Shown piece after piece: positions 36,622 through 47,655 of a stretch of DNA of 64,000 nt; within the stretch, counting starts at the first letter, position 1; each line of letters begins with the position of its first letter. A program made the position numbers and the translations under genes. This DNA comes from Pseudomonadota bacterium (GTDB lineage: Bacteria; Pseudomonadota; Gammaproteobacteria; Steroidobacterales; Steroidobacteraceae): positions 1-64,000 of the forward strand of contig JAJYUA010000003.1 in NCBI GenBank assembly GCA_021792755.1, read 5' to 3'. The notes below the pieces were generated by a model, which saw only the letters and a program-made list of their open reading frames with translations, made no database searches and had not been told where the DNA came from.

Positions 36622-36698
36622 CGTCCGCTCCAGTCTGGCGATACTGGAGCGCCATTCTCGGCATCTACGCGCGAGAGGAAAGAACGCCTACTGGTTAC
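36260..36698 (-). mobile_element. IS66-family insertion sequence remnant
   Basis: Contains the tnpA reading frame and a scrap of tnpB. The minus-strand end at 36698 begins GTAACC, the form expected for an IS66 terminal repeat. The tnpC transposase and the other end are missing, so the element is truncated and cannot move. Boundary at the relaxase side (near 36260) is approximate. No target duplication can be tested because one end is lost. Confidence 0.6.
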
Positions 36699-37277
36699 CG
36701 TACGCGCCGCCGACCTCGCCATGAACGTTTCGGAGAACCAGGCGGTGCTGGCCGCTGCCCGGTCTGGGACGGGAGGCGGCGAAGCTGCCTCCGCGCCCAT
36801 TGTCCAAGGCACTGGCAAGGGGCACGGCCCCCTTCTCCTGGGCGGCGCGCAAGGCCCGCCTGATAGCCGGCCAGATCCATCCTGAGCGCGATCGGGTCCC
36901 GCTCTTGGGCCCGTGAGAATTCCGGCGCGGCGCCGAGCGGGGCCCTCGTCGGCGATATCCATGCCTGACCCCAAGACGACCGGGAACCGGGTCGCTCCGG
37001 GTGGGCAAAGATCGCCTGCCGCTCTGGGCGCCGCCGGACAGCGGGCGGCCACCCGCAGAACTCCCCTGCTGACGAACAGGACGCTGGCAATTTATGCCAG
37101 TCGCCGGACCGGGGCCGGGCACCGAGAGAGTCCGGTTCGCGGATGGTGGCGACGATAGCACTGGAAAATGTGCCCCCCCCTTGATTGCAGGGGACCATTA
37201 CGCCACCGATGTGACCCAACGCTGATATCGTACTACCATCGAGAACAGGTGAATTTAGGAAAAGCCGAGATTCAGCG
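36699..37277. other. Unassigned GC-rich stretch beside the IS66 remnant
   Basis: About 580 bp. Long frames exist on the minus strand (to 37510) but none has a recognisable family or a start signal. The sequence changes sharply to AT-rich near 37150, where the cargo begins. It may be debris of a former insertion sequence. Confidence 0.35.
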
Positions 37278-38117
37278 ATGAGTACAACAAACAGTAGATT
37301 TATACTAATTCTAAGTTTGGCATTTACACTCTCATGCGCACCCGCCATCGGCCATGAGTTATCAAACACACTGACCCCTGGTTTGAATAGAAAGCTTGTA
37401 GAAGTCGCGCAGAAGATAATAGATGCGCATTTCCCTGTAGGAAACGCAAAAGTTATAGTTATTAGAATAGAGCACCTCTCAAGAAGAGGAGAACGTGAAA
37501 TTGATGGCACTATCTATGCTAGGGCATCCGTAACGGGATATGATCACACCAAAGTTGTGCGTGGACCCATGAGGATTGTAGACAAGAACGGACAAGCCGA
37601 ACTTCAATTGTCTCGAACTTTTTTCAACAGAGTGGCGTATGCAAGACAATGGGTGATAATGGGCGCCGCGCTGTCGACTGGAACAATTTCTCAGCGCACT
37701 AATCCGCCAGTCGTTCAAAACGTTACGCCAAGACTCACTCCCCAAAAAACTTGGCCAGATATTGTTTTTTATGACACTAACAATATCCTCACCGCAATTG
37801 ATAAATATGAGTTTTATATAACTATATTTATCATTCTTGGACTCGTTAGTGGACTGGTCGCTCGTAGAAAAGGATATTCATTTTGGGAAGAATTTTTTCT
37901 CGGGGGACTATTTTTCTTAGTGGCTTTCCCGTTGCTCTTGATGAAAAAGGTAAATTACGAGGGATTGCATAAGCAAAAACTCCGCGGCGGGATGAAGGAA
38001 TGTTTCTTCTGTGCCGAGGTCATCGAGAGGAACGCGAAACTTTGTCGTTATTGTGGAAAGGAGCAGGTAAATCCAGCTTCTAAGGATCCGCGAAACGACT
38101 TGCGGGGCAACCGGTGA
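37278..38117 (+). CDS. Cargo membrane protein with C-terminal zinc ribbon
   Basis: 279 residues, base composition much AT-richer than the chromosome, indicating recent acquisition. Order: signal peptide or anchor (about 8-28, FILILSLAFTLSCAPAIG), an extracytoplasmic domain (35-150), two membrane helices (FYITIFIILGLVSGLV and FFLGGLFFLVAFPLLLM) separated by a positive loop ARRKGYSFWEEF, and a zinc ribbon with two CxxC pairs (ECFFCAEV and LCRYCGKE). The helix-plus-ribbon end is found in many uncharacterised membrane proteins. The extracytoplasmic part vaguely resembles the secreted protein at 39095-39580. Function unknown. Confidence 0.75.
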   Translation: MSTTNSRFILILSLAFTLSCAPAIGHELSNTLTPGLNRKLVEVAQKIIDAHFPVGNAKVIVIRIEHLSRRGEREIDGTIYARASVTGYDHTKVVRGPMRIVDKNGQAELQLSRTFFNRVAYARQWVIMGAALSTGTISQRTNPPVVQNVTPRLTPQKTWPDIVFYDTNNILTAIDKYEFYITIFIILGLVSGLVARRKGYSFWEEFFLGGLFFLVAFPLLLMKKVNYEGLHKQKLRGGMKECFFCAEVIERNAKLCRYCGKEQVNPASKDPRNDLRGNR

Positions 38118-38575
38118 TGGCCGGTCGGGTCTTGGCTTGCGGTCATTTACTCTGAAATAGCGCCCCTCGCGAGACAAGTCATGTGCCCCAAAGAGACTAC
38201 CTACTTGATGCCTTGAGCTGTTATTGATACATGTCCCTATACGCACTCATCAAGTAACCATCCTCTGGCAAAGCCGGAGGCTTTCACGTCGCGGGCCCCC
38301 TCAAAGGGGGCCCGCGACGTAAGAGGAAGACGTGCCACATGCGCAACGTGATCGCTCTGTGCCATCCATCCGTAAAACCGGAGTGGCTTCAGTCTTCCCG
38401 CTGTCAGCGGCGCATCGCGGCCCTTCGGACCGCCTTCTTCTATTGCGGCTGCACACCGCGGGAACTGTCAAACTTCTACTGTCACCCCGGCAGAGCCGGG
38501 AGGTTTCCCATGTGACTAAGATTGAGCCAATGCCAAATTCCTCGTCGGCGGACAAATATACTCATTTCAACAGCT
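38118..38575. other. Hairpin-rich stretch without a gene
   Basis: Contains three inverted repeats (see 38262-38320 and around 38490). The frame 38332-38598 (+) crosses them and shows no family, so I do not call it a gene. Confidence 0.4.
38262..38320. repeat. Paired strong hairpins in the cargo region
   Basis: An 8-bp stem with one G-T pair and AAA loop (38262-38269 / 38273-38280) is followed by a perfect 15-bp GC stem with a 5-nt loop (38286-38300 / 38306-38320). No T run follows on either strand. A related short hairpin (CCCGGC-AGA-GCCGGG followed by AGGTTT) lies near 38487-38503. They could be REP-like elements, insertion-element ends or a double terminator for the 37278-38117 gene. Confidence 0.55.
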
Positions 38576-39073
38576 TCACCTCGCAATCGTTAAAGTGAGT
38601 TTGTCAATTATGTTGTCACCGCTTTCGGCCGCGTATACGCTTACAGTATCCTCATTGCCGGAGAGACCTATGGCCAGCCCCCTGAGCAAATCACTATGCG
38701 AGTCTACTTTAGACAACGCGTAAACTTTTCCGCCGGCCCCGGGCGTTATCATGCGAATCACGCCGTCCCCGCTGTCTGCCACGTATATGTTTCCCGCGGC
38801 ATCCACGCCCACGCCGGCGGCACGATTTAGCAATGCATAGTCGCAGATCCACTTGAACTCGCTTGGAGCGCCTGATCCCGCCAAGATGGTTACCATGCCC
38901 GCAGGGGTGATCTTGCGGATCTCGTTGTTGTTGGTGTCCGCCACGTATACGTTGCCTTCGGCATCCACAGCTACACCCTCTGGATGATTGAATGACGCAG
39001 CGGCGCCGACGCCATTGTCGTTCCCCGATCTGGCCGCTCCTGCCAAAGTTAGAGCGGATAGGTGCCCAGGCAC
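38576..39073 (-). pseudogene. NHL-repeat protein fragment
   Basis: 165 codons from a GTG. At least three NHL beta-propeller repeats are visible (FNHPEGVAVDAEGNVYVADT, AAGVGVDAAGNIYVADSGD). A full six-bladed propeller needs about 280 residues, and the frame starts abruptly inside what should be blade one (SALTLAGAARSGNDNGVGAA) with no signal peptide, unlike intact relatives. It is probably the surviving end of a larger gene, though a small expressed protein cannot be excluded. Same strand as the secreted protein gene upstream. Confidence 0.6.
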
Positions 39074-39094
39074 CTGCGCCCTAGATTGAATGTT

Positions 39095-39580
39095 CTATTG
39101 TTTTTTACACCTTATCCCCGCCGCACACGCTGGCGTGGACATGAAATTCTTGTATCCCTGTTCCTCCGCATTGTTCTGTCCAGCAGCAGGGTTCTGTCTT
39201 GTCATTTCCTTGATAAAGGAACTCATAACAGCAACCTGTTGTTCACTCTTTATCTTTTTGTAGATAGGGTACATATCACGTCCGCTAGCATTGAGAATCA
39301 CCGTTTTCCCATCCGAGTAGACAACAACCGGCAGATTCATTTCCGACCCGTAGACTCTTACTTGTGCTTCCCCCTCGTATTTGGAACTACCTTTCTGAGA
39401 GCGAACCAGTAGAACGTGTTCAACAAACACTTCTTTTGACGTAACACCGAATTTCGAATCTATCTGCTTTTGCAGAATATAAGCGACAGTCTTTTTCAGA
39501 TGAGACTTGAGTCCTCCTGCAAAGCCAAAAGCTGGGACGAGACCAACGGAAATCAGCAGAACTGAAAGTAATTGCTTCAT
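39095..39580 (-). CDS. Small secreted protein of unknown function
   Basis: 161 residues, AT-rich coding. A clear signal peptide (MKQLLSVLLISVGLVPAFGFAGG) precedes a roughly 140-residue domain with the pattern KQIDSKFGVTSKEVFVEHVL, EGEAQVRVYGSEMNLPVVVY and a Cys pair near the C-terminus (ACAAGIRCKK). I do not recognise the family. The middle resembles the extracytoplasmic domain of the 37278-38117 protein by pattern, so both may belong to one unnamed family. Probably periplasmic. Confidence 0.7.
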   Translation of the reverse strand: MKQLLSVLLISVGLVPAFGFAGGLKSHLKKTVAYILQKQIDSKFGVTSKEVFVEHVLLVRSQKGSSKYEGEAQVRVYGSEMNLPVVVYSDGKTVILNASGRDMYPIYKKIKSEQQVAVMSSFIKEMTRQNPAAGQNNAEEQGYKNFMSTPACAAGIRCKKQ

Positions 39581-39794
39581 GAGTCACCTCACCTTAGCGC
39601 GCGCAATCGCGCTTCCTATCCCCTCACCCAACCGGGCTCATCTTAACAAGCAGACCCAGGTTCTTTTTGTGAACCATCCGGTAACCCGCGTCTTGCCTGC
39701 CGCGTGATCGTACTCCAGATTTTCCGACTTGGCATTGATCAGTTGCAATCTGGTTGACGATCAGGATTGATTCCAGTCTTGGGAATCAGCGCCC

Positions 39795-40145
39795 TCAATC
39801 CTCTTCATCAGGAGGTGGCAATTGAAGTTCCTGCCACAATTCATTTCCCTTTCTTTTGCCAGTCGCCAAATCCCTTCGCTCCGGAAGGTAATTCTTAGCC
39901 GTAACAGCCGGTGCGCCTTCCAGAGCTGAAATCAAAATCATGGCAAAGCCTCCGCGCTCGAGTCGCACCATGAGGACCCCCAGATCCTCAAGGGACCCGC
40001 GGACATCGCTGATGAATTTATCTCGCAACGTTCCACGTTGTGAAATTAACCGGAAAGTCTTATCGCTCAATCTAGCCCTTTTCTTTTTCGACCGCTTCAT
40101 GACAACAGCCATCTGCAAGGCCACAAAGCTAGCATCTGGATACAT
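39795..40145 (-). CDS. Small basic protein of unknown function
   Basis: 116 residues. The N-terminal part is very basic (MKRSKKKRARLSDKTFRL), followed by a mixed helical region and an acidic C-terminus (PPPDEED). The frame starts at 40145 with GAGGG ten bases upstream; internal ATGs at 40112 and 40100 are alternatives, and 40100 would start MKRSKKK. No domain recognised. Codon use is AT-richer than the chromosome, like the neighbouring cargo genes. Confidence 0.55.
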   Translation of the reverse strand: MYPDASFVALQMAVVMKRSKKKRARLSDKTFRLISQRGTLRDKFISDVRGSLEDLGVLMVRLERGGFAMILISALEGAPAVTAKNYLPERRDLATGKRKGNELWQELQLPPPDEED

Positions 40146-40433
40146 TTGTCAATACCCTCTATAAGGATCAGAGAACTCCTAGAAGAGGATTGTACGAGAA
40201 TTCAGCGAGGAGCACAATGTTCACCGGTTTAGGCGCCCCTGCCCGACATCGTGCAAGGAAGGTTCTGCAGCCCGCAGGGCCTTGCGGGAACGAGAACAGC
40301 CAAAGTTGTCTTTCCGGGCCGATTCGTTGTCATGGATTGCGCGTGTTGTTTCCGTAAGAACTGAGCGTTCGACCCATCTGTCTTCCGTGTTTCGCCCCCC
40401 CCGGCATTCATTCCGGACCGGCAGAGGAACGAA

Positions 40434-42056
40434 TCACCGGCCCAGGTCCTGCTCGTCGCCCTGCTCGGGTTCAGGGTTCGGGACGGGTCTTTGGCCCTCC
40501 TCACGTTCCGGCCGCTCGAGCACAGCTTGCCCGGCGCTTGCCTGGTGCTCTACCGCGTCCCGCATCGCATGCCAAGCCCCAGTCGGGGTAGGTGCGTATC
40601 CAGCCTCCTGCGCGGCATCGAGGGCCGCAAGCCGTGCGCACCGAGACTTCCGGTTCCACCATGCCGCAAGGCGTGCCGTCGTCGGATCTGAGCGCAGGGG
40701 TCGTCGCGTCGGCCGCGTCATGCGCTGATGCTCGTCCTCGACGATCCTGGCGAGATCGGCATCGACCACCAGAATGCCCTCTCGGGTCGCCAGCCGCGCC
40801 AGGCGCTCGCGGAACTCGGCGCTGCCAGTGATCGACACGGCGTCGCCGAACTTCTTGGCGGCGATCCGCAGCGCGGCGGTTTCCACGTTCGCGCTGTGAT
40901 CGAGCACTTCCACCCTGGACCGGGTCACGTGCAGCACCTCGCGACCTGCCTCGTCCTTCCAGATCGTCATCCGTGCCGCCTCGTCGCGCTCGCGTGTCAA
41001 TCGCGCCTTTGGCGCGCGCTCCTGCCCGTCATCCTCGCTCGCATGGCCTTCGATCCCCGGCCTACGCTTCCTGCGCCGCCGCTCGACTTCCTGTCGCTCT
41101 TGCAGCGTATCGAACGCGGCTTTGATCTGCTGATACTCGGCCTGATGTGCCGTGCCGCTCGTCTTCATCGCCGCGCGCAACCCGGCGTATTCGGCCTGGG
41201 TGCCGCGCTCGATCTTCACGCCGTACTTCGCGCCCATCTCGTGCAGCACGGCCAGGGCCTCCGCGTGCCCCGCCCTTGCGGCATCGCGCTCGGTCCATGC
41301 GCGCTCGCGCTCTCGAAGCACCTGGGTGTATAGCGACCCGTTGAGTTTCGCGTCGGCCCTTGCCGCATCGCGTTCGCGTTCCGCCGAAGAAGCGCGATTT
41401 GCGAGTGCTTGCTCGCGGTCCGTGTTCCGTAACCGGCCTTGGCGCGCGAGCGCCCGATAGCTGTGATGGTCGATGTGCCGCCGCTTCGATTCGCGCGCGT
41501 CCTCTCCCCGAGCGAGGCCCGTGACGCGCGCGTTCATGTCCTGCACCAGACGGCCTTGCGCCTTGCGATCCGTGATCGTCGTGCGCCGAGTTCCGCCCCT
41601 GCCGTCCGGGATCGAGTTCACCACGCGCCCGCGTTCGTTTGTTCGGTCCACCACGATGTGCGCATGGACATTGCGATGCACCGTGCCGTCACTGGCGATG
41701 TGCCCCTCGTCCCGGTGAATGACGCAGGCCACCACGCGCTCCCCGGTGATGGCCTCGTACTCCTGGCACCAGCGCTCCATCTTCGCGCGCAGGACCTCGG
41801 GGGCCTCGTCGGCCAGGTTCGCGATGCCTTCTTTCAACGGGCTGTATTTTGGGGTTGCCCGCGCACGACCCGAAGCCAGCGCCATCTTCTGCGCGTACGC
41901 CTGCGCGACATCGCCGTCCCTGACGACGAGATTGGGCTCACGGTCCTTCTCGGGCAGCAGATACGTGGGATTCACCGCCCGACGGTTGTGCGCCTCACAG
42001 AGCATGGGTGAGTGCAGCGGTTTGAAGTGAACGCTGGAGCCGCGACTTGTCGCCAT
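40434..42056 (-). CDS. Mobilisation relaxase (HUH nuclease)
   Basis: 540 residues. The relaxase domain has the metal-binding HUH pattern: H114, D116 and H119 in VIHRDEGH, and the histidine cluster H127, H131 and H133 in TVHRNVHAHIVVDRTNERGR. The C-terminal half is a charged coiled-coil region (RERERAWTERDAARAGHAEALAV) and ends PEPEQGDEQDLGR. It should nick an origin of transfer and lead DNA into a helper's conjugation channel. GGAG precedes the ATG at 42056 by seven bases; the frame is open to 42350 but that part lies in the divergent promoter region. A later duplication of its tail lies at 35650-36175. Confidence 0.83.
   Translation of the reverse strand: MATSRGSSVHFKPLHSPMLCEAHNRRAVNPTYLLPEKDREPNLVVRDGDVAQAYAQKMALASGRARATPKYSPLKEGIANLADEAPEVLRAKMERWCQEYEAITGERVVACVIHRDEGHIASDGTVHRNVHAHIVVDRTNERGRVVNSIPDGRGGTRRTTITDRKAQGRLVQDMNARVTGLARGEDARESKRRHIDHHSYRALARQGRLRNTDREQALANRASSAERERDAARADAKLNGSLYTQVLRERERAWTERDAARAGHAEALAVLHEMGAKYGVKIERGTQAEYAGLRAAMKTSGTAHQAEYQQIKAAFDTLQERQEVERRRRKRRPGIEGHASEDDGQERAPKARLTRERDEAARMTIWKDEAGREVLHVTRSRVEVLDHSANVETAALRIAAKKFGDAVSITGSAEFRERLARLATREGILVVDADLARIVEDEHQRMTRPTRRPLRSDPTTARLAAWWNRKSRCARLAALDAAQEAGYAPTPTGAWHAMRDAVEHQASAGQAVLERPEREEGQRPVPNPEPEQGDEQDLGR
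40731..41270. repeat. Duplicated relaxase-tail segment, copy B
   Basis: The parental copy of the repeat, inside the intact relaxase gene. It retains about 12 nt missing from copy A near the EVERRRRKRRPG segment. Confidence 0.8.
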
Positions 42057-42299
42057 GAGGGATCTCCTTGGGGTGCAGGGCTTGCCCTGCCGCACGCATG
42101 GACCGACAGGGACATGCGTAGTGCGCACTACGCATGTCTGACGACATGCCGTGCTTATCCCTATTCCGCTCGCCGGGCCCTGTCGGTCCCGATGGCGCCC
42201 CGGGGGACAAGTCCCCTCGGCACTCCCGCGGCCAGGTAGGGCCCACCCGTTGGAGGAATGGGGAGAGTCCCGCAACGGGCGGGCGATGGAGATTCGGCA

Positions 42300-42704
42300 A
42301 TGGCAACGAAACGAAAGCAGTCGGACGCGGAGAAATTGCTGGCCGCCCAATTCGCACAGATGGAGCCCGACCGGCGCACCCTGATGCGCGCCGATCGGGA
42401 GTACATCCGCGGTCTGCTGCGCCGGGGACTGTCCCCCGAGCAGATCGTGCCGGTATTCACCTCGGCCAAGTATCGGGAGCCGGATGTGAGAGCGGTCATC
42501 GAGGCGACGACGCCGAAGCCATCAGTCCCGCCGGCTCCGGGCAGCATCCTCGCTCGATTCCCCGCCAGACCCGCGGACACCGAACCGCTGAAGGCGGCAG
42601 GGCTGAAATGGGATCGCGACCGCAAGGTCTGGGCAGGCCCGGACACGGAGGCGACCCGCACCGCTATTGCCGCCCTGGGGGGCAGCGTGGAGGACGCGGC
42701 ATGA
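42300..42704 (+). CDS. Mobilisation-region protein with DUF5710-like C-terminus
   Basis: 134 residues. The N-terminal 85 residues are basic and helical (RTLMRADREYIRGLLRRGLS). The C-terminal 40 (DTEPLKAAGLKWDRDRKVWA) resemble the DUF5710 module seen in plasmid and mobile-element DNA-processing proteins. GGAG lies eight bases before the ATG at 42300. Divergent from the relaxase with 243 bp between, a typical place for an oriT, though none is identified. Probably a relaxosome accessory protein. Confidence 0.65.
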   Translation: MATKRKQSDAEKLLAAQFAQMEPDRRTLMRADREYIRGLLRRGLSPEQIVPVFTSAKYREPDVRAVIEATTPKPSVPPAPGSILARFPARPADTEPLKAAGLKWDRDRKVWAGPDTEATRTAIAALGGSVEDAA

Positions 42705-42892
42705 GCGACCTATACGAGCAGATGGCGGTGGCGTGGTGGAACTCGCTCGATGCGACCGAGCGGGAAAGATGGCTGGATGCGGCCGAAGCCGACGGTCGCG
42801 AGCGATCCATGCTCGCGGCCTTTACCCTCATGGGCGACGAAGCGCACGGCGGCGGCGTACGGGATGAGATCGACTTCGACGAAGGCCGCTGA
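42701..42892 (+). CDS. Small acidic protein of the mobilisation operon
   Basis: 63 residues (MSDLYEQMAVAWWNSLDATE onward, acidic end DEIDFDEGR). The ATG overlaps the stop of the previous gene (ATGA), and the next gene starts 2 bp after its stop. Coupled gene structure supports coding. No family recognised. The acidic C-terminus (FDEGR) echoes the end of the chimeric relaxase frame. Confidence 0.6.
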   Translation: MSDLYEQMAVAWWNSLDATERERWLDAAEADGRERSMLAAFTLMGDEAHGGGVRDEIDFDEGR

Positions 42893-42893
42893 G

Positions 42894-43118
42894 ATGGACC
42901 GCTCCGTGACACTCACAGAGTCCGATCTCGCCGCGCTCATCGAGCGCGCCGTGGCACGCGCGCTGGCGAAGCGGCCCACCGCGAGCACCCTGACCTACGA
43001 GCAGGCTGGCGAGATGATGGGCTGCTCGGGGCGCACGGTGCGCAGAATGAAGCCGCCGGTCGTCCTCGCCGGCCGCATCCCCTACTCGTGGGTCTTGGAG
43101 CGACTGTCGTCCAGGTAG
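42894..43118 (+). CDS. AlpA/excisionase-like helix-turn-helix protein
   Basis: 74 residues. The C-terminal half has a MerR/AlpA-type DNA-binding helix pair (TYEQAGEMMGCSGRTVRRM) followed by the wing VVLAGRIPYSWVLERL. Such proteins act as excision directionality factors or activators for P4-type integrases. It is translated right after the previous small gene and its last 37 bp overlap the end of the integrase gene on the other strand. Confidence 0.7.
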   Translation: MDRSVTLTESDLAALIERAVARALAKRPTASTLTYEQAGEMMGCSGRTVRRMKPPVVLAGRIPYSWVLERLSSR

Positions 43119-44128
43119 CCGCTCCACCACTGCATCATCCGCCGCCGTTCATCGAGGTATTGCGCCCTGTGGTACGCCTCACGTACCTCGTCGGTTTCGC
43201 GGTGCGCAAGCTGGCGCTCCACCGCATCCTTGCCCCACAGCTTGCTCTCGTTGAGCACGGTACTCGCGACGGCACGGAACCCGTGACCGGTCATCCTGCC
43301 CTTGTACCCGAGGCGGTAGAGAGCGAAAAGCAACGTGTTGTTCGAGATCCCGGTTTGGGGATTTTGCCGAGACGCGAGAACGTAAGGGCTTTCTTCCTCC
43401 GTCATCGCGCGCAGTTCCTCGAGCAGTCGGCGGACCTGCCGGGATAGCGGAACGACGTGAGGCAGTCGCCGCTTCATGCGCTCCTCGGGGATCACCCAGG
43501 TATCGGCATCGCGGATCTCAGACCACTGCGCCCCGATCAGTTCGCTTGTGCGCGTGAACGTATGCGCGAGCAGCAGCAATCCCAGGCGAGTCACGGGTTC
43601 CGGGTAGGTCTCGATCGCCGATAGCAGCGCCGGTAATTCACTCGGCGTGACCGCCGCCATCGGCGTCTTCTCCACCGCCGGTAGGACCCGGGAGAGTCCC
43701 GCGCCGGGATGCGATTCGATGTCCCCGTGGTCCACGGCATGATCGAGGATCGCGCGGATGCGCTGCCCGAGCCGGTGCGCGGTCTCCACCTTCCCGGCCG
43801 CCCCCACTCGGCGCACCACATCGACCAGATCCGCCCGGCGCAGTTCGTCGAGCCGCCGCGTGCCAATCACCGGCAGGACGTAATCCCGGATCGACTGCTC
43901 CACGGTGCGCTGGCTGTTCGCGTGACCCAGCTCCGGCAGATGCTGTGCCAGCCACCGCTCGGCGGCCTCGCCGAAGGTAATGGCGGTGCCGCCCCCGCGC
44001 AGTTCGGCCTCGCGCTTCGCCGCCCACCGTTCCGCGTCGCGGCGGAGCTTGAAAAGCCGGGATTCCCGCCGGCCAGCGACGAACAGGTGCGCCCGCCAGC
44101 CCTCGCCGTAATGCGTAATAGATGCCAT
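43082..44128 (-). CDS. P4-type tyrosine integrase
   Basis: 348 residues, with the N-terminal arm-binding DUF4102-like part shortened and a complete catalytic domain. The catalytic set is intact: R193 in FTRTSELIGAQW, H282-x-x-R285 in TGHGFRAVAS, H309 in QLAHRE and Y319 in EAYHR, ending MMQWWSGYLD. It recombines element and chromosome at the 3' end of tRNA-Ser. The ATG at 44128 is chosen; the TTG at 44206 is a poorer start. GTGCGTA repeats lie immediately upstream, so Int may repress its own gene. Confidence 0.93.
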   Translation of the reverse strand: MASITHYGEGWRAHLFVAGRRESRLFKLRRDAERWAAKREAELRGGGTAITFGEAAERWLAQHLPELGHANSQRTVEQSIRDYVLPVIGTRRLDELRRADLVDVVRRVGAAGKVETAHRLGQRIRAILDHAVDHGDIESHPGAGLSRVLPAVEKTPMAAVTPSELPALLSAIETYPEPVTRLGLLLLAHTFTRTSELIGAQWSEIRDADTWVIPEERMKRRLPHVVPLSRQVRRLLEELRAMTEEESPYVLASRQNPQTGISNNTLLFALYRLGYKGRMTGHGFRAVASTVLNESKLWGKDAVERQLAHRETDEVREAYHRAQYLDERRRMMQWWSGYLDDSRSKTHE

Positions 44129-44132
44129 CGCC

Positions 44133-44150
44133 GTGCGTAGCTCGTGCGTA
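44133..44150 (+). promoter_or_regulatory. Candidate integrase arm-type sites, right
   Basis: Two direct GTGCGTA repeats (44133-44139 and 44144-44150) with 11-bp spacing, between the integrase start and tRNA-Ser. A third partial copy (ATGCGTA, 44111-44117) lies in the start of the gene. They match the pair near the left end in sequence, orientation and spacing. Confidence 0.6.
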
Positions 44151-44257
44151 CTTTTTGGCCGGGAGTGGCATTTTGCACGGACAGAGCGGGATAGGCAATC
44201 GCTCAAGCCTTTGATTTGTCAGGATCTGTCAGTCGTACGTGACAGGACCGGACAGAA

Positions 44258-44348
<91 letters not shown>

Positions 44349-45055
44349 GCGTCGCGGCCGGCGATACCGCAGCGGATGCTACCAAATCGGCTGCGGCCGG
44401 CGACGGCCATTCTCCGGCCATGCGGCCGCTGGCCAGTCCATTGATCTCATATCACGGACGCATGACTCTGCGCGCCATTGGCCATTTGACTGCCGAGGGG
44501 CGGCGGCGGAAAAGTCTCACACCCGTTCAGCTCGCGACACAAGCGGGCGTCGGGCGCTGCACCCTTGCGGCCTCTGCGGCGGACAAACTGCGTGAGCCAG
44601 GCTTCGTCAAGACCTCCCGCCTGTGCCCTGTGGTGGGCTTGGTGCTCGAAGCCCATCCGGCCCGCGCTGGACGAGCCCCTCATGCCTCACCGTCCTGTCA
44701 GCGAACGGAGGCCGGCCGCGACTGACCGAGGCCGCCATCGCGACGGTCATCGAGCGGGGCGACATCGCGGGCCTGGCGTCGCCTTGCTCGGATCATTCGG
44801 GACCGCAAAGGAACGATCCTCGCCGGCCGCCTGATGCAGGTAGGGGGCTCGATCGGGTTGAGGCCAGAGCCGGAGCGTTTGCTCCCCCCTCTCCAGGGCC
44901 TGCATCGAGACAGGCGCCGCGTTGGCGGCCATGGCTGGCAAAGGCAAGCGCGCTCTCACACCGCCTCGGCGTGGGCAGGAGCGCCGAGCTGAGCTCGGTC
45001 ATGAGGTCGGCGTGATCTTCCCCGTGCGCAGGCGCCTGGCGATGGGGCGATTCAT
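44349..45055. other. Intergenic stretch between tRNA-Ser and serS, no gene recognised
   Basis: About 700 bp that should hold the tRNA promoter. Short frames (for example one reading GGRPRLTEAAIATVIERGD near 44700) look like degraded mobile-element sequence but cannot be assigned. Confidence 0.4.

Positions 45056-47651
<2,596 letters not shown>

Positions 47652-47655
<4 letters not shown>

Noticed and set aside
36609-37510. Long minus-strand frames beside the IS66 remnant
   Set aside because: They cross the change from GC-rich to AT-rich DNA and overlap the start of the cargo gene; no family recognised.
38332-38598. 88-codon rightward frame in the hairpin region
   Set aside because: Built from the inverted repeats themselves; no ribosome binding site or family.
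44623-45015. Rightward frame between tRNA-Ser and serS
   Set aside because: One short stretch hints at mobile-element origin but there is no intact domain or start; it overlaps other frames equally.
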